The notes beneath the pieces are model-generated. The model saw only the letters and a list, made by a program, of their open reading frames with translations. It ran no database searches and was not told the origin of the DNA. Both the position numbers and the translations under genes were made by a program. Positions 7,367-14,738 of a stretch of DNA of 64,000 nt are shown here, piece after piece. Position 1 is the stretch's first letter. The number at the start of each line of letters is the position of its first letter. The stretch spans positions 62,001 to 126,000 of IMG/VR virus record IMGVR_UViG_3300008108_000002, one strand, 5' to 3'. The DNA comes from a virus.

Positions 7367-8914
7367 TTATCCCATTATGGCATAGAAAGGTAAGGGCATA
7401 ATTACTTCATCATGGTCACGAATATAGTTATCTAAATCATAGTTATATTCGCTTAAGTTCTGTAACATACGCACAACTAACAATGAAGACGTTACCAAAT
7501 CGTCTGATTCACCTATTTTTGCGGCATAACTACCACCTGAGGCTACAAAACTTTTAAGTTCTGTTACCAAACTACGACTGTTAATAGTCAACTTATTACT
7601 CTCAACTAATGTTTTAAACTTAGAACAGGCTGCTAGTTTACTCTTATTAGTTGTATTGAACCCTCGTTTCTTTTTGCCCGGCTCGCTTAAGAAAGATCCA
7701 GGTATGTTAGCTAGACCATATTCGTTCAATGATACTAGGGCGGCCTCGCCTACTCCGTTGACTTCTACACTATAGTATAAATTGTCTGGTTGAGTAGTAC
7801 ATTCAACAATGTATTTGTTAATCTGTGCTATCAGTTTAATTTGTGACGGTATATCTGTTCTATTATGTTTCCATTCACCGATTTGTGTCGTAGTATTTGC
7901 TTCATAAATCTGTATTGCGGCATTGTCACCACCTGTACCGACAGCAGGATCTAGTGCAACTATATAGATATTCCCCTTTTCAGGTTTCTTATACCAACGT
8001 ATCTGTCCCTGACGGAATACAGGTTCGATACCATCTAAATCAATTAACCTAGTAGGGGCAATTAATGTCTCATCTGCAATAATGAACTCGCAACCAATCT
8101 CTCGTCTAAATCTGTCTTCACCTAACTGAGCCTTCATCTGGTCAGCCCATTCTTGATTACGATCAGGATGCTCTTGCCAGAATGCTCTGTATGATTTAAA
8201 ACCGTTAACACCGAGCTCGGTGGTATCACCAAACTCATCTTCTGTTTTATTAGCACCCTTCCAAATCAAAGCAAATTGATCCTCATCACTATTAGGAGTA
8301 CTAGTGATAATCGCTTTACCACCTGTTGCTAATGTAGGAGTAATAGATGTCCAGAATTCTGTAGCAATTGTAGGTCGAACAAACGCAAACTCATCCAAGT
8401 ATAATAGTGTAATAGACATACCGCGACCTGTATTTTCTGTAGTTGTAGCACTAACAATACGTGATCCGTTCTCAAAGTCTAGTGAGCCTTTGTTGTATGT
8501 TGTTACACCTGCTTTAATGTGATCGGGACAGTTCTCATACGCATAACGAATACGTTGCATAATCTCTTGTGCACCTGTGTATTTGTGTGCCGCAATAAGA
8601 ATAGTACTATCCGGTACAAACATAGCATACCAAAGTAGATACCCTGCGGCTGATGTTGACTTACCTGTTTGTCGTGGCATCAAGCTAATTGAATAGCGAT
8701 AGGTATGATATGTATGTATTAACCGTTTTTGATAATCCCAGGGGTGATACAGCATAGAACCCTTTGTAGGATGTTGTATGTAAAAAAAGTTATCCATAAA
8801 GTATAGATAACCCATTTCAGGATCACAACATTTAACAAAATCTTCTAGCTCTTTATCAGAATTAAACTTTGTCTTTGTATAAGGTGTTTTGATTAAGGTA
8901 GGGGTTCCGCTCAT
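7367..8914 (-). CDS. 17: Terminase large subunit, gp17-like
   Basis: Packaging motor and headful nuclease. Residues 79-87 (MPRQTGKST) are the Walker A and 169-175 (TLLYLDE) the Walker B with catalytic Glu. ITSTPNSDEDQF near 203-214 fits the coupling motif. The nuclease domain starts with IYIVALDPAVGTGGD (317-330), holding the first metal-binding Asp. The 515 residues lack part of the N-terminal extension of T4 gp17 (610). The gene starts at an ATG only six bases after a perfect TATAAATA, with no ribosome site visible. No small terminase gene is recognised nearby; the small proteins upstream are candidates only by position. Confidence 0.95.
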   Translation of the reverse strand: MSGTPTLIKTPYTKTKFNSDKELEDFVKCCDPEMGYLYFMDNFFYIQHPTKGSMLYHPWDYQKRLIHTYHTYRYSISLMPRQTGKSTSAAGYLLWYAMFVPDSTILIAAHKYTGAQEIMQRIRYAYENCPDHIKAGVTTYNKGSLDFENGSRIVSATTTENTGRGMSITLLYLDEFAFVRPTIATEFWTSITPTLATGGKAIITSTPNSDEDQFALIWKGANKTEDEFGDTTELGVNGFKSYRAFWQEHPDRNQEWADQMKAQLGEDRFRREIGCEFIIADETLIAPTRLIDLDGIEPVFRQGQIRWYKKPEKGNIYIVALDPAVGTGGDNAAIQIYEANTTTQIGEWKHNRTDIPSQIKLIAQINKYIVECTTQPDNLYYSVEVNGVGEAALVSLNEYGLANIPGSFLSEPGKKKRGFNTTNKSKLAACSKFKTLVESNKLTINSRSLVTELKSFVASGGSYAAKIGESDDLVTSSLLVVRMLQNLSEYNYDLDNYIRDHDEVIMPLPFYAIMG

Positions 8915-8919
8915 ATTGC

Positions 8920-8928
8920 GTATTTATA
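8920..8928 (-). promoter_or_regulatory. Consensus T4-type late promoter for terL
   Basis: Minus-strand TATAAATAC, a perfect T4 late consensus, followed by GCAAT and then the terL ATG. There is no room for a ribosome site between the expected start of transcription and the ATG. Confidence 0.65.
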
Positions 8929-8954
8929 AAATTTTGGTTACGATATAGAATTTA

Positions 8955-9383
8955 CTATGGAGTGCTATTCCACGGACGACCTTCAATCAATCCAGTAGGA
9001 TGAGAATTATCTACAACACTGTTACCACTATATTTGGTAGGCAGTTCATCTATATTATAGTATGGTCTAGTATTTGAAAGGTCTAGTCTTTCTAATTGTG
9101 CCAAACTAAGTTTTGCAACTTGTCTATCTTGTAGTGTAGATAATCGTGAAATTTTATTATGAGTTCTTAATCTTGAACCTTCTACTATACCGTAAGAACT
9201 GATTGTTTGTGCGGTATCTAATACTTCATTATTGAATACTAAATCAAACCAACCTATTAAGCAACCTGTAGTAGCATCAATAGAATTTTTAAGTTCACCG
9301 ATAGTTCCTGCATTATCTACTGCATAACTATCATATTGTGCGGCATTGAGCAAACTCTGTACCGTTATGTTTATAGTGGCCAT
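8955..9383 (-). CDS. Small protein with ubiquitin-like N-terminal domain
   Basis: 142 residues. Residues 1-76 read like a ubiquitin fold: a beta strand (INITVQSL), a helix (TIGELKNSIDATTG), LVFNNEVLDTAQTISSYGIVEGSRLRT, which parallels the ubiquitin pattern of LIF-G-L-----TL-DY-I---S-L. There is no C-terminal Gly-Gly; instead residues 77-142 form a basic then Pro/Asn-rich extension ending PWNSTP. It lies just upstream of terL, after a 92-residue unknown, with an AGGAA ribosome site. A role as a protein-binding adaptor or small head or packaging protein is possible. The fold call is by eye. Confidence 0.7.
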   Translation of the reverse strand: MATINITVQSLLNAAQYDSYAVDNAGTIGELKNSIDATTGCLIGWFDLVFNNEVLDTAQTISSYGIVEGSRLRTHNKISRLSTLQDRQVAKLSLAQLERLDLSNTRPYYNIDELPTKYSGNSVVDNSHPTGLIEGRPWNSTP

Positions 9384-9384
9384 G

Positions 9385-9663
9385 TTATTTTCCTATAGGC
9401 TTTTCGCCAGTCATATATGGTAAACTAAACCATAACTTGAACCATTCAGGTGTTCCCGGCTGAATGTTATTCTTCTTCATTAATTCGCCCTTTTGGGTGC
9501 CAGTTACACTCATGTTCATTCCTACATCGGATTGAGTAGAGGGTATCCCTGCTAAACGTTTCATCTCATCAATATTGTCAGAGGCAACAGCGGGTAAGGA
9601 AACGGTCTTGATATTTTCAAGACCATTTTGTATTTTAGATTGTTTCCATATATCAAAGGTCAT
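9385..9663 (-). CDS. Small conserved phage protein, 92 aa
   Basis: Residues 30-45 contain DEMKRLAGIPS, a short motif common in small proteins of marine and freshwater T4-like phages in my experience. The C-terminal half (GTPEWFKLWFSLPYMTGEKPIGK) is aromatic and looks like a compact binding module. The ATG follows a CTAAATATATC element directly, with no ribosome site. It ends one base before the ubiquitin-like gene. Function unknown. Confidence 0.7.
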   Translation of the reverse strand: MTFDIWKQSKIQNGLENIKTVSLPAVASDNIDEMKRLAGIPSTQSDVGMNMSVTGTQKGELMKKNNIQPGTPEWFKLWFSLPYMTGEKPIGK

Positions 9664-9674
9664 GATATATTTAG
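9664..9674 (-). promoter_or_regulatory. Possible late promoter element
   Basis: Minus-strand CTAAATATATC immediately before the ATG of the 92-residue gene. It matches TATAAATA at 7 of 8 positions when the first T is replaced by C. Weaker than the terL element, but the same arrangement of element then ATG. Confidence 0.35.
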
Positions 9675-9681
9675 TAGAATT

Positions 9682-10374
9682 TTACTTAATATCCAGCGGA
9701 CGTTGCTTTGTAGCTACAATACAGAAATATCTTTCTGAAATTTCAATATCTTCATCTTCATCGTTTTTACCAACATTTAACGTAAAATCCATTGTATTAA
9801 ACGTATCAATAGTAAATCCAGTTCTTTCAAGTAATGCCGCTAGCTGTGCAGTACCTAAAATACTATAATGATTTAAGTTATATTCATGCTTACGTTCCTG
9901 ATCAGGGGCGGGCACTTCAATATAAATCTTACTACCTTGTTTTAATATACGATTATATTCCATTAAACTAAAGATAGGATATGGACTATGTTCTAATGCA
10001 TGTCGCAAAAAGATAAAATCAACCGATTCGTCATAATACCCTTCTTTCTGTGGTAAGAAGCTTAAATCGTATTCTTTAACTTTATGCCCTTTACTCTTAC
10101 ATAGGTCAATGTCATTTGGACTAAGAGTTACACCGACTAAGTTAGTGTACCCTCTTTCTTTCATTTCATCTAAGAAATAACCCGGACCACAACCTAAGTC
10201 TAAAATAAGTGCATCTTTTTTTAATTTAATTGGATCTATATAATCGATTACAACTTTAGTTGTTAGTTGTTTATGGAACGTAGATTCACCCTCATCATAA
10301 ATGTGTGCTGTATATAGCCATTCATTATAGAATTTAAGTTTGACGAGGTCTAGGGTGTTGTTAATATCGATCAT
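9682..10374 (-). CDS. Class I SAM-dependent methyltransferase
   Basis: Residues 55-66 (ALILDLGCGPGYF) are motif I for S-adenosylmethionine binding. LVGVTLSPNDIDLCKSKG (around 79-96) is motif II, and FIFLRHALEHSPYPIFSLMEYNRILKQGSKIYIEVP (about 120-155) is the motif IV-VI region of Methyltransf_11-type enzymes. 230 residues is normal. No target-recognition domain is visible, so the substrate (small molecule, sugar or protein) is unknown; the fold is typical of sugar or quinone methyltransferases rather than DNA enzymes. It has an AGGA site and stands alone between two late gene groups. Confidence 0.85.
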   Translation of the reverse strand: MIDINNTLDLVKLKFYNEWLYTAHIYDEGESTFHKQLTTKVVIDYIDPIKLKKDALILDLGCGPGYFLDEMKERGYTNLVGVTLSPNDIDLCKSKGHKVKEYDLSFLPQKEGYYDESVDFIFLRHALEHSPYPIFSLMEYNRILKQGSKIYIEVPAPDQERKHEYNLNHYSILGTAQLAALLERTGFTIDTFNTMDFTLNVGKNDEDEDIEISERYFCIVATKQRPLDIK

Positions 10375-10425
10375 GCATATCCTGAAAAGTTATAAATCTA
10401 CTTATACAAGATATTGATGATAGAA

Positions 10426-10794
10426 TTATTTTTTAAAGCCTTTAAACCCAATTACTGGGCTTGTTTTGTATGTACTGTCTAGTTCTTTACTTCTTAGATC
10501 AGCCTTATTTAAATCTTTATAAGTTATACCGGCAGCTTTGTATGCTAATTTTAGCATATCTTGTTCTTCTTTGGTATAAGGATGTGCTGTATTATTTTTA
10601 CCAAACCAGCTTTCAGAGTTCATATCAATAGGATTGATGCCATCACTACAGGCAACTGCCATCATTACACGATTCAAATCATATGTTCTATCAAATTGAT
10701 TATCGGCAAATATGTTTAGTCCACGTGAAGACTCTTGTTGACGTTTAGATATTTTACCCTTACTATTTTCGAATATAAATTCGGAAGCCCTCAT
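10426..10794 (-). CDS. Small protein with MRAxEF start and GFKGFKK end
   Basis: 122 residues. It begins MRASEFIFE and ends SPVIGFKGFKK; the neighbouring gene has the same two end motifs around a different core. The middle holds YDLNRVMMAVACSDG, ESWFGKNNTAHPYTKEE and a helix MLKLAYKAAGI. The start overlaps the neighbour's stop as ATGA. I have the impression that such proteins recur in environmental T4-like phages, but no function is known to me. Shared ends with different middles suggest a common targeting or processing signal. Confidence 0.75.
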   Translation of the reverse strand: MRASEFIFENSKGKISKRQQESSRGLNIFADNQFDRTYDLNRVMMAVACSDGINPIDMNSESWFGKNNTAHPYTKEEQDMLKLAYKAAGITYKDLNKADLRSKELDSTYKTSPVIGFKGFKK

Positions 10795-11174
10795 TTTTTA
10801 AACCCTTTAAACCCCTGTACAGGGCTTTTTGTAGACACATCATCAGCTTCTTCGCTGTGTATGGTACTTAATCTTTTCTTACCTTTGATGCCCATGATTT
10901 TTAATGCATCGGTCAACCATTCATCAATAGAAGGGTCAAAACTTACAACAATTTGATTTTGTCCCCAAGCACTTTCTTTGCTAAAATTAGGTACACCGTC
11001 TTCCGCACGTTTCTTAGAACCTTTAGCGCCTGCAATTGCTACACCAAATCTATATTGAATATATGGATCTTGACCTTTTAACTCAGGAATGGCATATGTG
11101 GAGGGCAGTGCTCTAGCTACATCATCCTGTATAGAGCCAGTACGACCCTCGTTAATAAATTCTTTAGCTCTCAT
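10791..11174 (-). CDS. Paralogue with MRAxEF start and GFKGFKK end
   Basis: 127 residues, MRAKEFINEG at the start and KSPVQGFKGFKK at the end. Distant alignment with the next gene is possible: both have a GVAIAGAKG or MMAVACSDG strand, an ESxWG or ESWFG motif and a helix before a central Gly-Ile. It starts 1 base after the fibre-like gene's stop, so it is co-transcribed with it. Function unknown; a virion-associated role is suggested only by context. Confidence 0.75.
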   Translation of the reverse strand: MRAKEFINEGRTGSIQDDVARALPSTYAIPELKGQDPYIQYRFGVAIAGAKGSKKRAEDGVPNFSKESAWGQNQIVVSFDPSIDEWLTDALKIMGIKGKKRLSTIHSEEADDVSTKSPVQGFKGFKK

Positions 11175-11175
11175 G

Positions 11176-11973
11176 TTAGTTTGTTACTTGATAAGATATA
11201 GTATGCGTAATAAGATCATTAACCAATGGGTTAACTTTGATACGAACATTACCGAATGCCACATCTACATCATATCTAGTTACAGGGTCACCGTTAAATG
11301 TTGTTCCATATACAACATATTTAACACTTCCACCCGAAGTAGATTTATTAATCGTTATTGTTACTGATTGATTATTAGCAGAAGTATCTGATACTGATTT
11401 AATATCAAATTTACCAGAAAGTATACTTGTTTCAGGGAGCTGATATATCACTTGATTGGGATCTGACCCTTCACTGGTCGCAATACTACCATCAAATTGC
11501 GTGTTAGCAATAACAATCTGTGCTACATCTACAGTAGATGCGGTTATTGTATTAACTTGTATATTAGCATCAATATTAGCATTTGTGTTGAATATTCTTA
11601 CTGTATTGGCAGATTCAGAAAATGATACATTTCCTAACTTTAACCCTGTATTACTCAGGTATAAGTTGCCTACTGTATTAGCAGTAGAACCAATATTTAA
11701 ATTGTTTGGGACTAAAGGAACAATTGTTCCTTTAATATCAAGTCGATTAGTACTAGAATTAAATACCAAATTAGCACTTGATGATAAAGAATAGGTAGTG
11801 ACATTTCCTACTGTATTTGCTAATGCAAATTGTACTGAACCGTTGGGTCCATCTACTGAAGCAGTATTATATAATTGAGTAAAGTTGTTATTGATTTTGT
11901 CGAAGGCAACACGTAACGGGTCACCTGTACCGTCATTAGCTAATTCGCCTATGTCAATGATTTCTTGGGTCAT
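11176..11973 (-). CDS. Fibre-like structural protein
   Basis: 265 residues. The first 35 (IDIGELANDGTGDPLRVAFDKINNNFTQLY) match the N-terminal signature of many phage fibre and virion proteins (xxNDGTGDPLRxAFDKINxNF). Residues 40-165 are Asn/Thr/Ser-rich beta repeats with LNIGSTANTVGNLYLSNTGLKLGN, as in triple-stranded fibres. Residues 185-265 are a terminal beta domain. A CATAAATAC late element precedes it by about 20 bases. Probably a short tail fibre or decoration. Confidence 0.8.
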   Translation of the reverse strand: MTQEIIDIGELANDGTGDPLRVAFDKINNNFTQLYNTASVDGPNGSVQFALANTVGNVTTYSLSSSANLVFNSSTNRLDIKGTIVPLVPNNLNIGSTANTVGNLYLSNTGLKLGNVSFSESANTVRIFNTNANIDANIQVNTITASTVDVAQIVIANTQFDGSIATSEGSDPNQVIYQLPETSILSGKFDIKSVSDTSANNQSVTITINKSTSGGSVKYVVYGTTFNGDPVTRYDVDVAFGNVRIKVNPLVNDLITHTISYQVTN

Positions 11974-11993
11974 GTTTCTATTCCACTTATAGA

Positions 11994-12002
11994 GTATTTA
12001 TG
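11994..12002 (-). promoter_or_regulatory. Late promoter element for the fibre-like gene
   Basis: Minus-strand CATAAATAC, 20 bases before the ATG. It faces away from a plus-strand element eight bases off, forming a divergent late promoter pair. Confidence 0.5.
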
Positions 12003-12009
12003 ACAAATT

Positions 12010-12018
12010 AATAAATAC
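12010..12018 (+). promoter_or_regulatory. Late promoter element for the nuclease gene
   Basis: AATAAATAC on the plus strand, six bases before the nuclease ATG, with no ribosome site between them. Confidence 0.45.
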
Positions 12019-12024
12019 TTCACT

Positions 12025-12465
12025 ATGAAAAAACTTATATCTATACTACTATTATCCACTTTGACAACTACTGCGTTTGCTCAAAAACAAAAAGCAGGGG
12101 TGACATATGATGCATTGATTACTAGAGTTATCGATGGAGACACAATTGCATTTCAAGCACCGTTCTTGCCGGCGCCGTTAAAACCCGAACTAAGTATTCG
12201 TGTATTTGGTGTTGATACTCCTGAGAAGGGTCATAGAGCACAATGTCCAAGTGAAGCACAGCGAGGAGAGGCTGCTAGTGCATTCACAAAACAACAAATT
12301 GCTAATGCACAAAAGAAGCAAATTATACTAATAGACTGGGATAAGTACGGCGGACGTGTTTTGGGTGACGTTATTTTAGACGGCAAAAGTTTAAGAGGGA
12401 TGCTTATCCAGCAGGGTTTTGCACGTGAGTACTATGGTGAAGCTAAGACTTCTTGGTGTAACTAA
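12025..12465 (+). CDS. Secreted thermonuclease-like (SNase) nuclease
   Basis: Staphylococcal-nuclease family, calcium-dependent phosphodiesterase for DNA or RNA. Residues 1-19 are a signal peptide (KKLISILLLSTLTTTAFA, cleaved before Gln20), so it should reach the periplasm. The core shows VIDGDT (35-40), RVFGVDTPEKG (59-69) and YGGRVLGDV (108-116). The catalytic set Arg59, Asp64, Glu67 and Arg111 is complete, and QRGEAASAFT fits the family. It is the only plus-strand gene in a minus-strand block, converges on the spanin genes with its stop overlapping theirs, and looks like an accessory insertion. It might degrade incoming or released nucleic acid in the envelope. Confidence 0.92.
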   Translation: MKKLISILLLSTLTTTAFAQKQKAGVTYDALITRVIDGDTIAFQAPFLPAPLKPELSIRVFGVDTPEKGHRAQCPSEAQRGEAASAFTKQQIANAQKKQIILIDWDKYGGRVLGDVILDGKSLRGMLIQQGFAREYYGEAKTSWCN

Positions 12466-12719
12466 AATCCAAATATATTCTTAGGTAACTCAATTACAAT
12501 AGGTTGTCTATTTTGTTGTAATTGTTGTAATAATAAAGTCCCGTTCTGTCTAACGCTAGGATCGGGACTTTTTAACATCTCCGATATAGCTAACATACGA
12601 GTGGTTTCTGTAACAGTGATATCTCGGGATAGAGATTTCTGTGCTTCTACATACACAGAATAATCTTTACTAGCACATCCCGAAATCATTAAAGATACGA
12701 GTAGTATGATATATTTCAT
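12462..12719 (-). CDS. Small lipoprotein, possible second outer spanin
   Basis: 85 residues with a lipoprotein signal: MKYIILLVSLMISGC, lipobox ISGC with Cys15. The mature part is short and helical (VYVEAQKSLSRDITVTETTRMLAISEMLKSPDPS) and ends ELPKNIFGF. The start overlaps the stop of the next lipoprotein as ATGA. It belongs to a three-gene envelope cassette. It could be the outer-membrane spanin subunit or an accessory lipoprotein; the other lipoprotein is equally likely. Confidence 0.7.
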   Translation of the reverse strand: MKYIILLVSLMISGCASKDYSVYVEAQKSLSRDITVTETTRMLAISEMLKSPDPSVRQNGTLLLQQLQQNRQPIVIELPKNIFGF

Positions 12720-12982
12720 TTGACTTCGTTAAAGATTTTCTTTTGTGTTTCATACCACTCTTGCCAACCTTCTACTTTTGTAGAACATTCGTGGTATAAC
12801 GAATAGTTGTGTACGATAACTTTTAACATTTCTGTAATTGCTACTTTGTCACCCTCTATGAGTTTAAGTCTTTCGCACTTTTCTTTAAGAACTTGAGGTG
12901 CTTCAGGAAACTTTCTAGCAACAGGTACAGTGGTACTGCATCCTGCAAGAACAATTGCTAATGATATAATCAATGCTTTCAT
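12716..12982 (-). CDS. Lipoprotein, probable outer-membrane spanin (Rz1-like)
   Basis: 88 residues. Signal and lipobox VLAGC with Cys15, then TTVPVARKFPEAPQVLKEKC and a C-terminal helix rich in Trp and Tyr (VEGWQEWYETQKKIFNEVK). It begins within the last codons of the two-helix membrane protein upstream (ATGA overlap), the usual order of i-spanin then o-spanin. Three Cys remain in the mature protein (15, 36, 61), which could form disulphides. Spanins fuse the inner and outer membranes at the end of lysis. Confidence 0.65.
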   Translation of the reverse strand: MKALIISLAIVLAGCSTTVPVARKFPEAPQVLKEKCERLKLIEGDKVAITEMLKVIVHNYSLYHECSTKVEGWQEWYETQKKIFNEVK

Positions 12983-13449
12983 TTCTTGTCCTTTGGTTCA
13001 GCGGCTTTGTTTAGTATTGCGGCGTCATTGTGTATATCAATGATTGCTTTAGGTACAGGACAATTCTCAACATACTTGATAACTTCTTCAGTTTTTACAA
13101 CTTCTTTATCAATGTACTTGATTATGTCTTTACCTTTTTCTCTAATAACTTTAGTCTGCGTAACAATCTTTTCTTGTACTTCCACATTCACAGTTTTAGC
13201 TTTTTCTTCAGCTACGGCTACTTTGGCTTCCATCTCTTTGACTCTAGCTTCCCATTCTTTATAGTCAGCTAATCCGCCCTCTAGATATAATCCCAAAGAA
13301 AGTACAAGTAAACTAATGACTTGAATTGGTATTTTATATTGTTTGATTGCAGGAATCATGCCCAAAGCAAATCCAGCAACCGTGCCTATAATTCCCACTG
13401 TGAGAATTAGATGAAAAGCCCATTCGGGTAAAATAGATATTATCCACAT
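12979..13449 (-). CDS. Inner-membrane coiled-coil protein, probable i-spanin (Rz-like)
   Basis: 156 residues. Two hydrophobic segments (about 10-32 and 40-58) are followed by a long charged coiled coil in the periplasm (YKEWEARVKEMEAKVAVAEEKAK ... VVKTEEVIKYVENC) and a tail with VPKAIIDIHNDAA. Typical i-spanins have one membrane helix; here there are two, so the topology or role could differ (a holin-like part is possible). The late element TAATAAATAAC lies directly before the ATG. No endolysin is seen nearby. Confidence 0.65.
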   Translation of the reverse strand: MWIISILPEWAFHLILTVGIIGTVAGFALGMIPAIKQYKIPIQVISLLVLSLGLYLEGGLADYKEWEARVKEMEAKVAVAEEKAKTVNVEVQEKIVTQTKVIREKGKDIIKYIDKEVVKTEEVIKYVENCPVPKAIIDIHNDAAILNKAAEPKDKK

Positions 13450-13452
13450 AAT

Positions 13453-13463
13453 GTTATTTATTA
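13453..13463 (-). promoter_or_regulatory. Late promoter element before the spanin cassette
   Basis: Minus-strand TAATAAATAAC, overlapping the stop codon of the epimerase gene and ending a few bases before the next ATG. Confidence 0.4.
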
Positions 13464-14416
13464 AAATATGTAGAATTAGATAACCATTTGTGATAATTAC
13501 GGAAACCTTCTTCTACGTCAACTTTGGGGTCGAATCCAAAGTCTTTTCTTGCGGCATCAATATTCAATGCTCCCCTACTAGGGAAGTCCGGGTCTTTATC
13601 ACGGACATTTACCGTCCCTGACCCAGCAATACTAACTGCTAGATTTGCCGCATCTAGCAAACTGTAGCTATGACTTTTTGTTATATTATAAGTCTTATTA
13701 TTTGTATTCTTACTTAATGCTGCCGCAACGATACCGTCTGCCGCATCATCAACATACGTGAAGTCTAATGTCTCACTCGCACCATTAACATTCAACGTTC
13801 CTCCTCGCATTGCTGTAAGCATAAACTTAGCAACAACCCTATCTTCTACGTCTAACGGACCGTATACGGCACTAGGACGAATAATTGTGTAAACCATATT
13901 ACCTTTACGTGCGTAATCTTTAACTAACCACTCACCTGCTAGTTTCATAATACCATATTGACCCTGTGGCTTACAATTATAATCTTCTGTAACATTATTA
14001 TTGAAGTCACCGTACACCATTGAACTACTGATGTAAATAAATTTACATACTTCATATTTTGCACTAGCTTCTAATAAGTTGAGTAACCCTTCACTCATTG
14101 TTCTACTACCCAGTGCAGGATTAGCATTAACCACTTTCTGTCTTGGGAAACTAGCCATATGAATTACGATCTCTGGCTTTTTGATGTTGAAAACTTGACC
14201 AACTGTTTCACTATCACAAATATTACTCTTGTAATATCCACTCAAGTCAAGTTCTGCAATACGTTCCCCGATCAAGTAATCAATTTCAGACTGAGGGATA
14301 ATACCGTAGTTTGTCTGAGTATCCATAATAGATACTTGATGACCCATGTCTTGTAAACGTTTAACTACATTATGTCCTATGAGTCCCAGACCACCTGTTA
14401 CTAATATATTACTCAT
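13454..14416 (-). CDS. NAD-dependent sugar epimerase/dehydratase (extended SDR)
   Basis: 320 residues. Rossmann glycine motif TGGLGLIG (7-14), catalytic YGIMK (Tyr154, Lys158) with Ser131/132 upstream, and IRPSAVYGP (about 178-186) after it, as in GalE-like UDP-sugar epimerases and GDP-sugar dehydratases. The family acts on nucleotide sugars in the cytoplasm, and the exact substrate cannot be read from the sequence. It stands well away from the other sugar genes at 29-45 kb but could feed the same pathway. The start overlaps the end of the preceding 109-residue gene. Confidence 0.88.
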   Translation of the reverse strand: MSNILVTGGLGLIGHNVVKRLQDMGHQVSIMDTQTNYGIIPQSEIDYLIGERIAELDLSGYYKSNICDSETVGQVFNIKKPEIVIHMASFPRQKVVNANPALGSRTMSEGLLNLLEASAKYEVCKFIYISSSMVYGDFNNNVTEDYNCKPQGQYGIMKLAGEWLVKDYARKGNMVYTIIRPSAVYGPLDVEDRVVAKFMLTAMRGGTLNVNGASETLDFTYVDDAADGIVAAALSKNTNNKTYNITKSHSYSLLDAANLAVSIAGSGTVNVRDKDPDFPSRGALNIDAARKDFGFDPKVDVEEGFRNYHKWLSNSTYFNK

Positions 14417-14738
14417 ATTTTAATTTCCAATAAGTTAATTGGTCAGGTGTTAGATATGCTTTAATCAGATATAGTTGTCCATAAGTAGTATAATCTACTT
14501 GACGATGCCAGCTTGGTGTAGGGTTGGAGTTTTTCATTACCCATTTACCGGCTTCTGTTTGTTGCCAGTCATATATAGGTTGTGCTACAAACAAGTCAGG
14601 ATCTTCAACGTCACCCATTCGAATGGTATGTACTACTGTTTCAATACTCACAGTTTCTTCACCTGTATCAGATAAATGTAGCTGATACTTGGGTCTAGTA
14701 AATTCGTCAGACTGCCATTGTTGCTTTGATAGGGCCAT
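14409..14738 (-). CDS. Conserved phage protein of unknown function, 109 aa
   Basis: Beta-rich and aromatic: PKYQLHLSDTGEETVSIETVVHTIRMGDVEDPDLFVAQPIYDWQQTEAGKWVM. Trp/Tyr pairs near the end (TYGQLYLIKAYLTPDQLTYWKLKYE) suggest a compact fold. The start lies 32 bases inside the end of thyA, and the reading frame stays open with no better internal start. I recognise no family. Confidence 0.72.
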   Translation of the reverse strand: MALSKQQWQSDEFTRPKYQLHLSDTGEETVSIETVVHTIRMGDVEDPDLFVAQPIYDWQQTEAGKWVMKNSNPTPSWHRQVDYTTYGQLYLIKAYLTPDQLTYWKLKYE

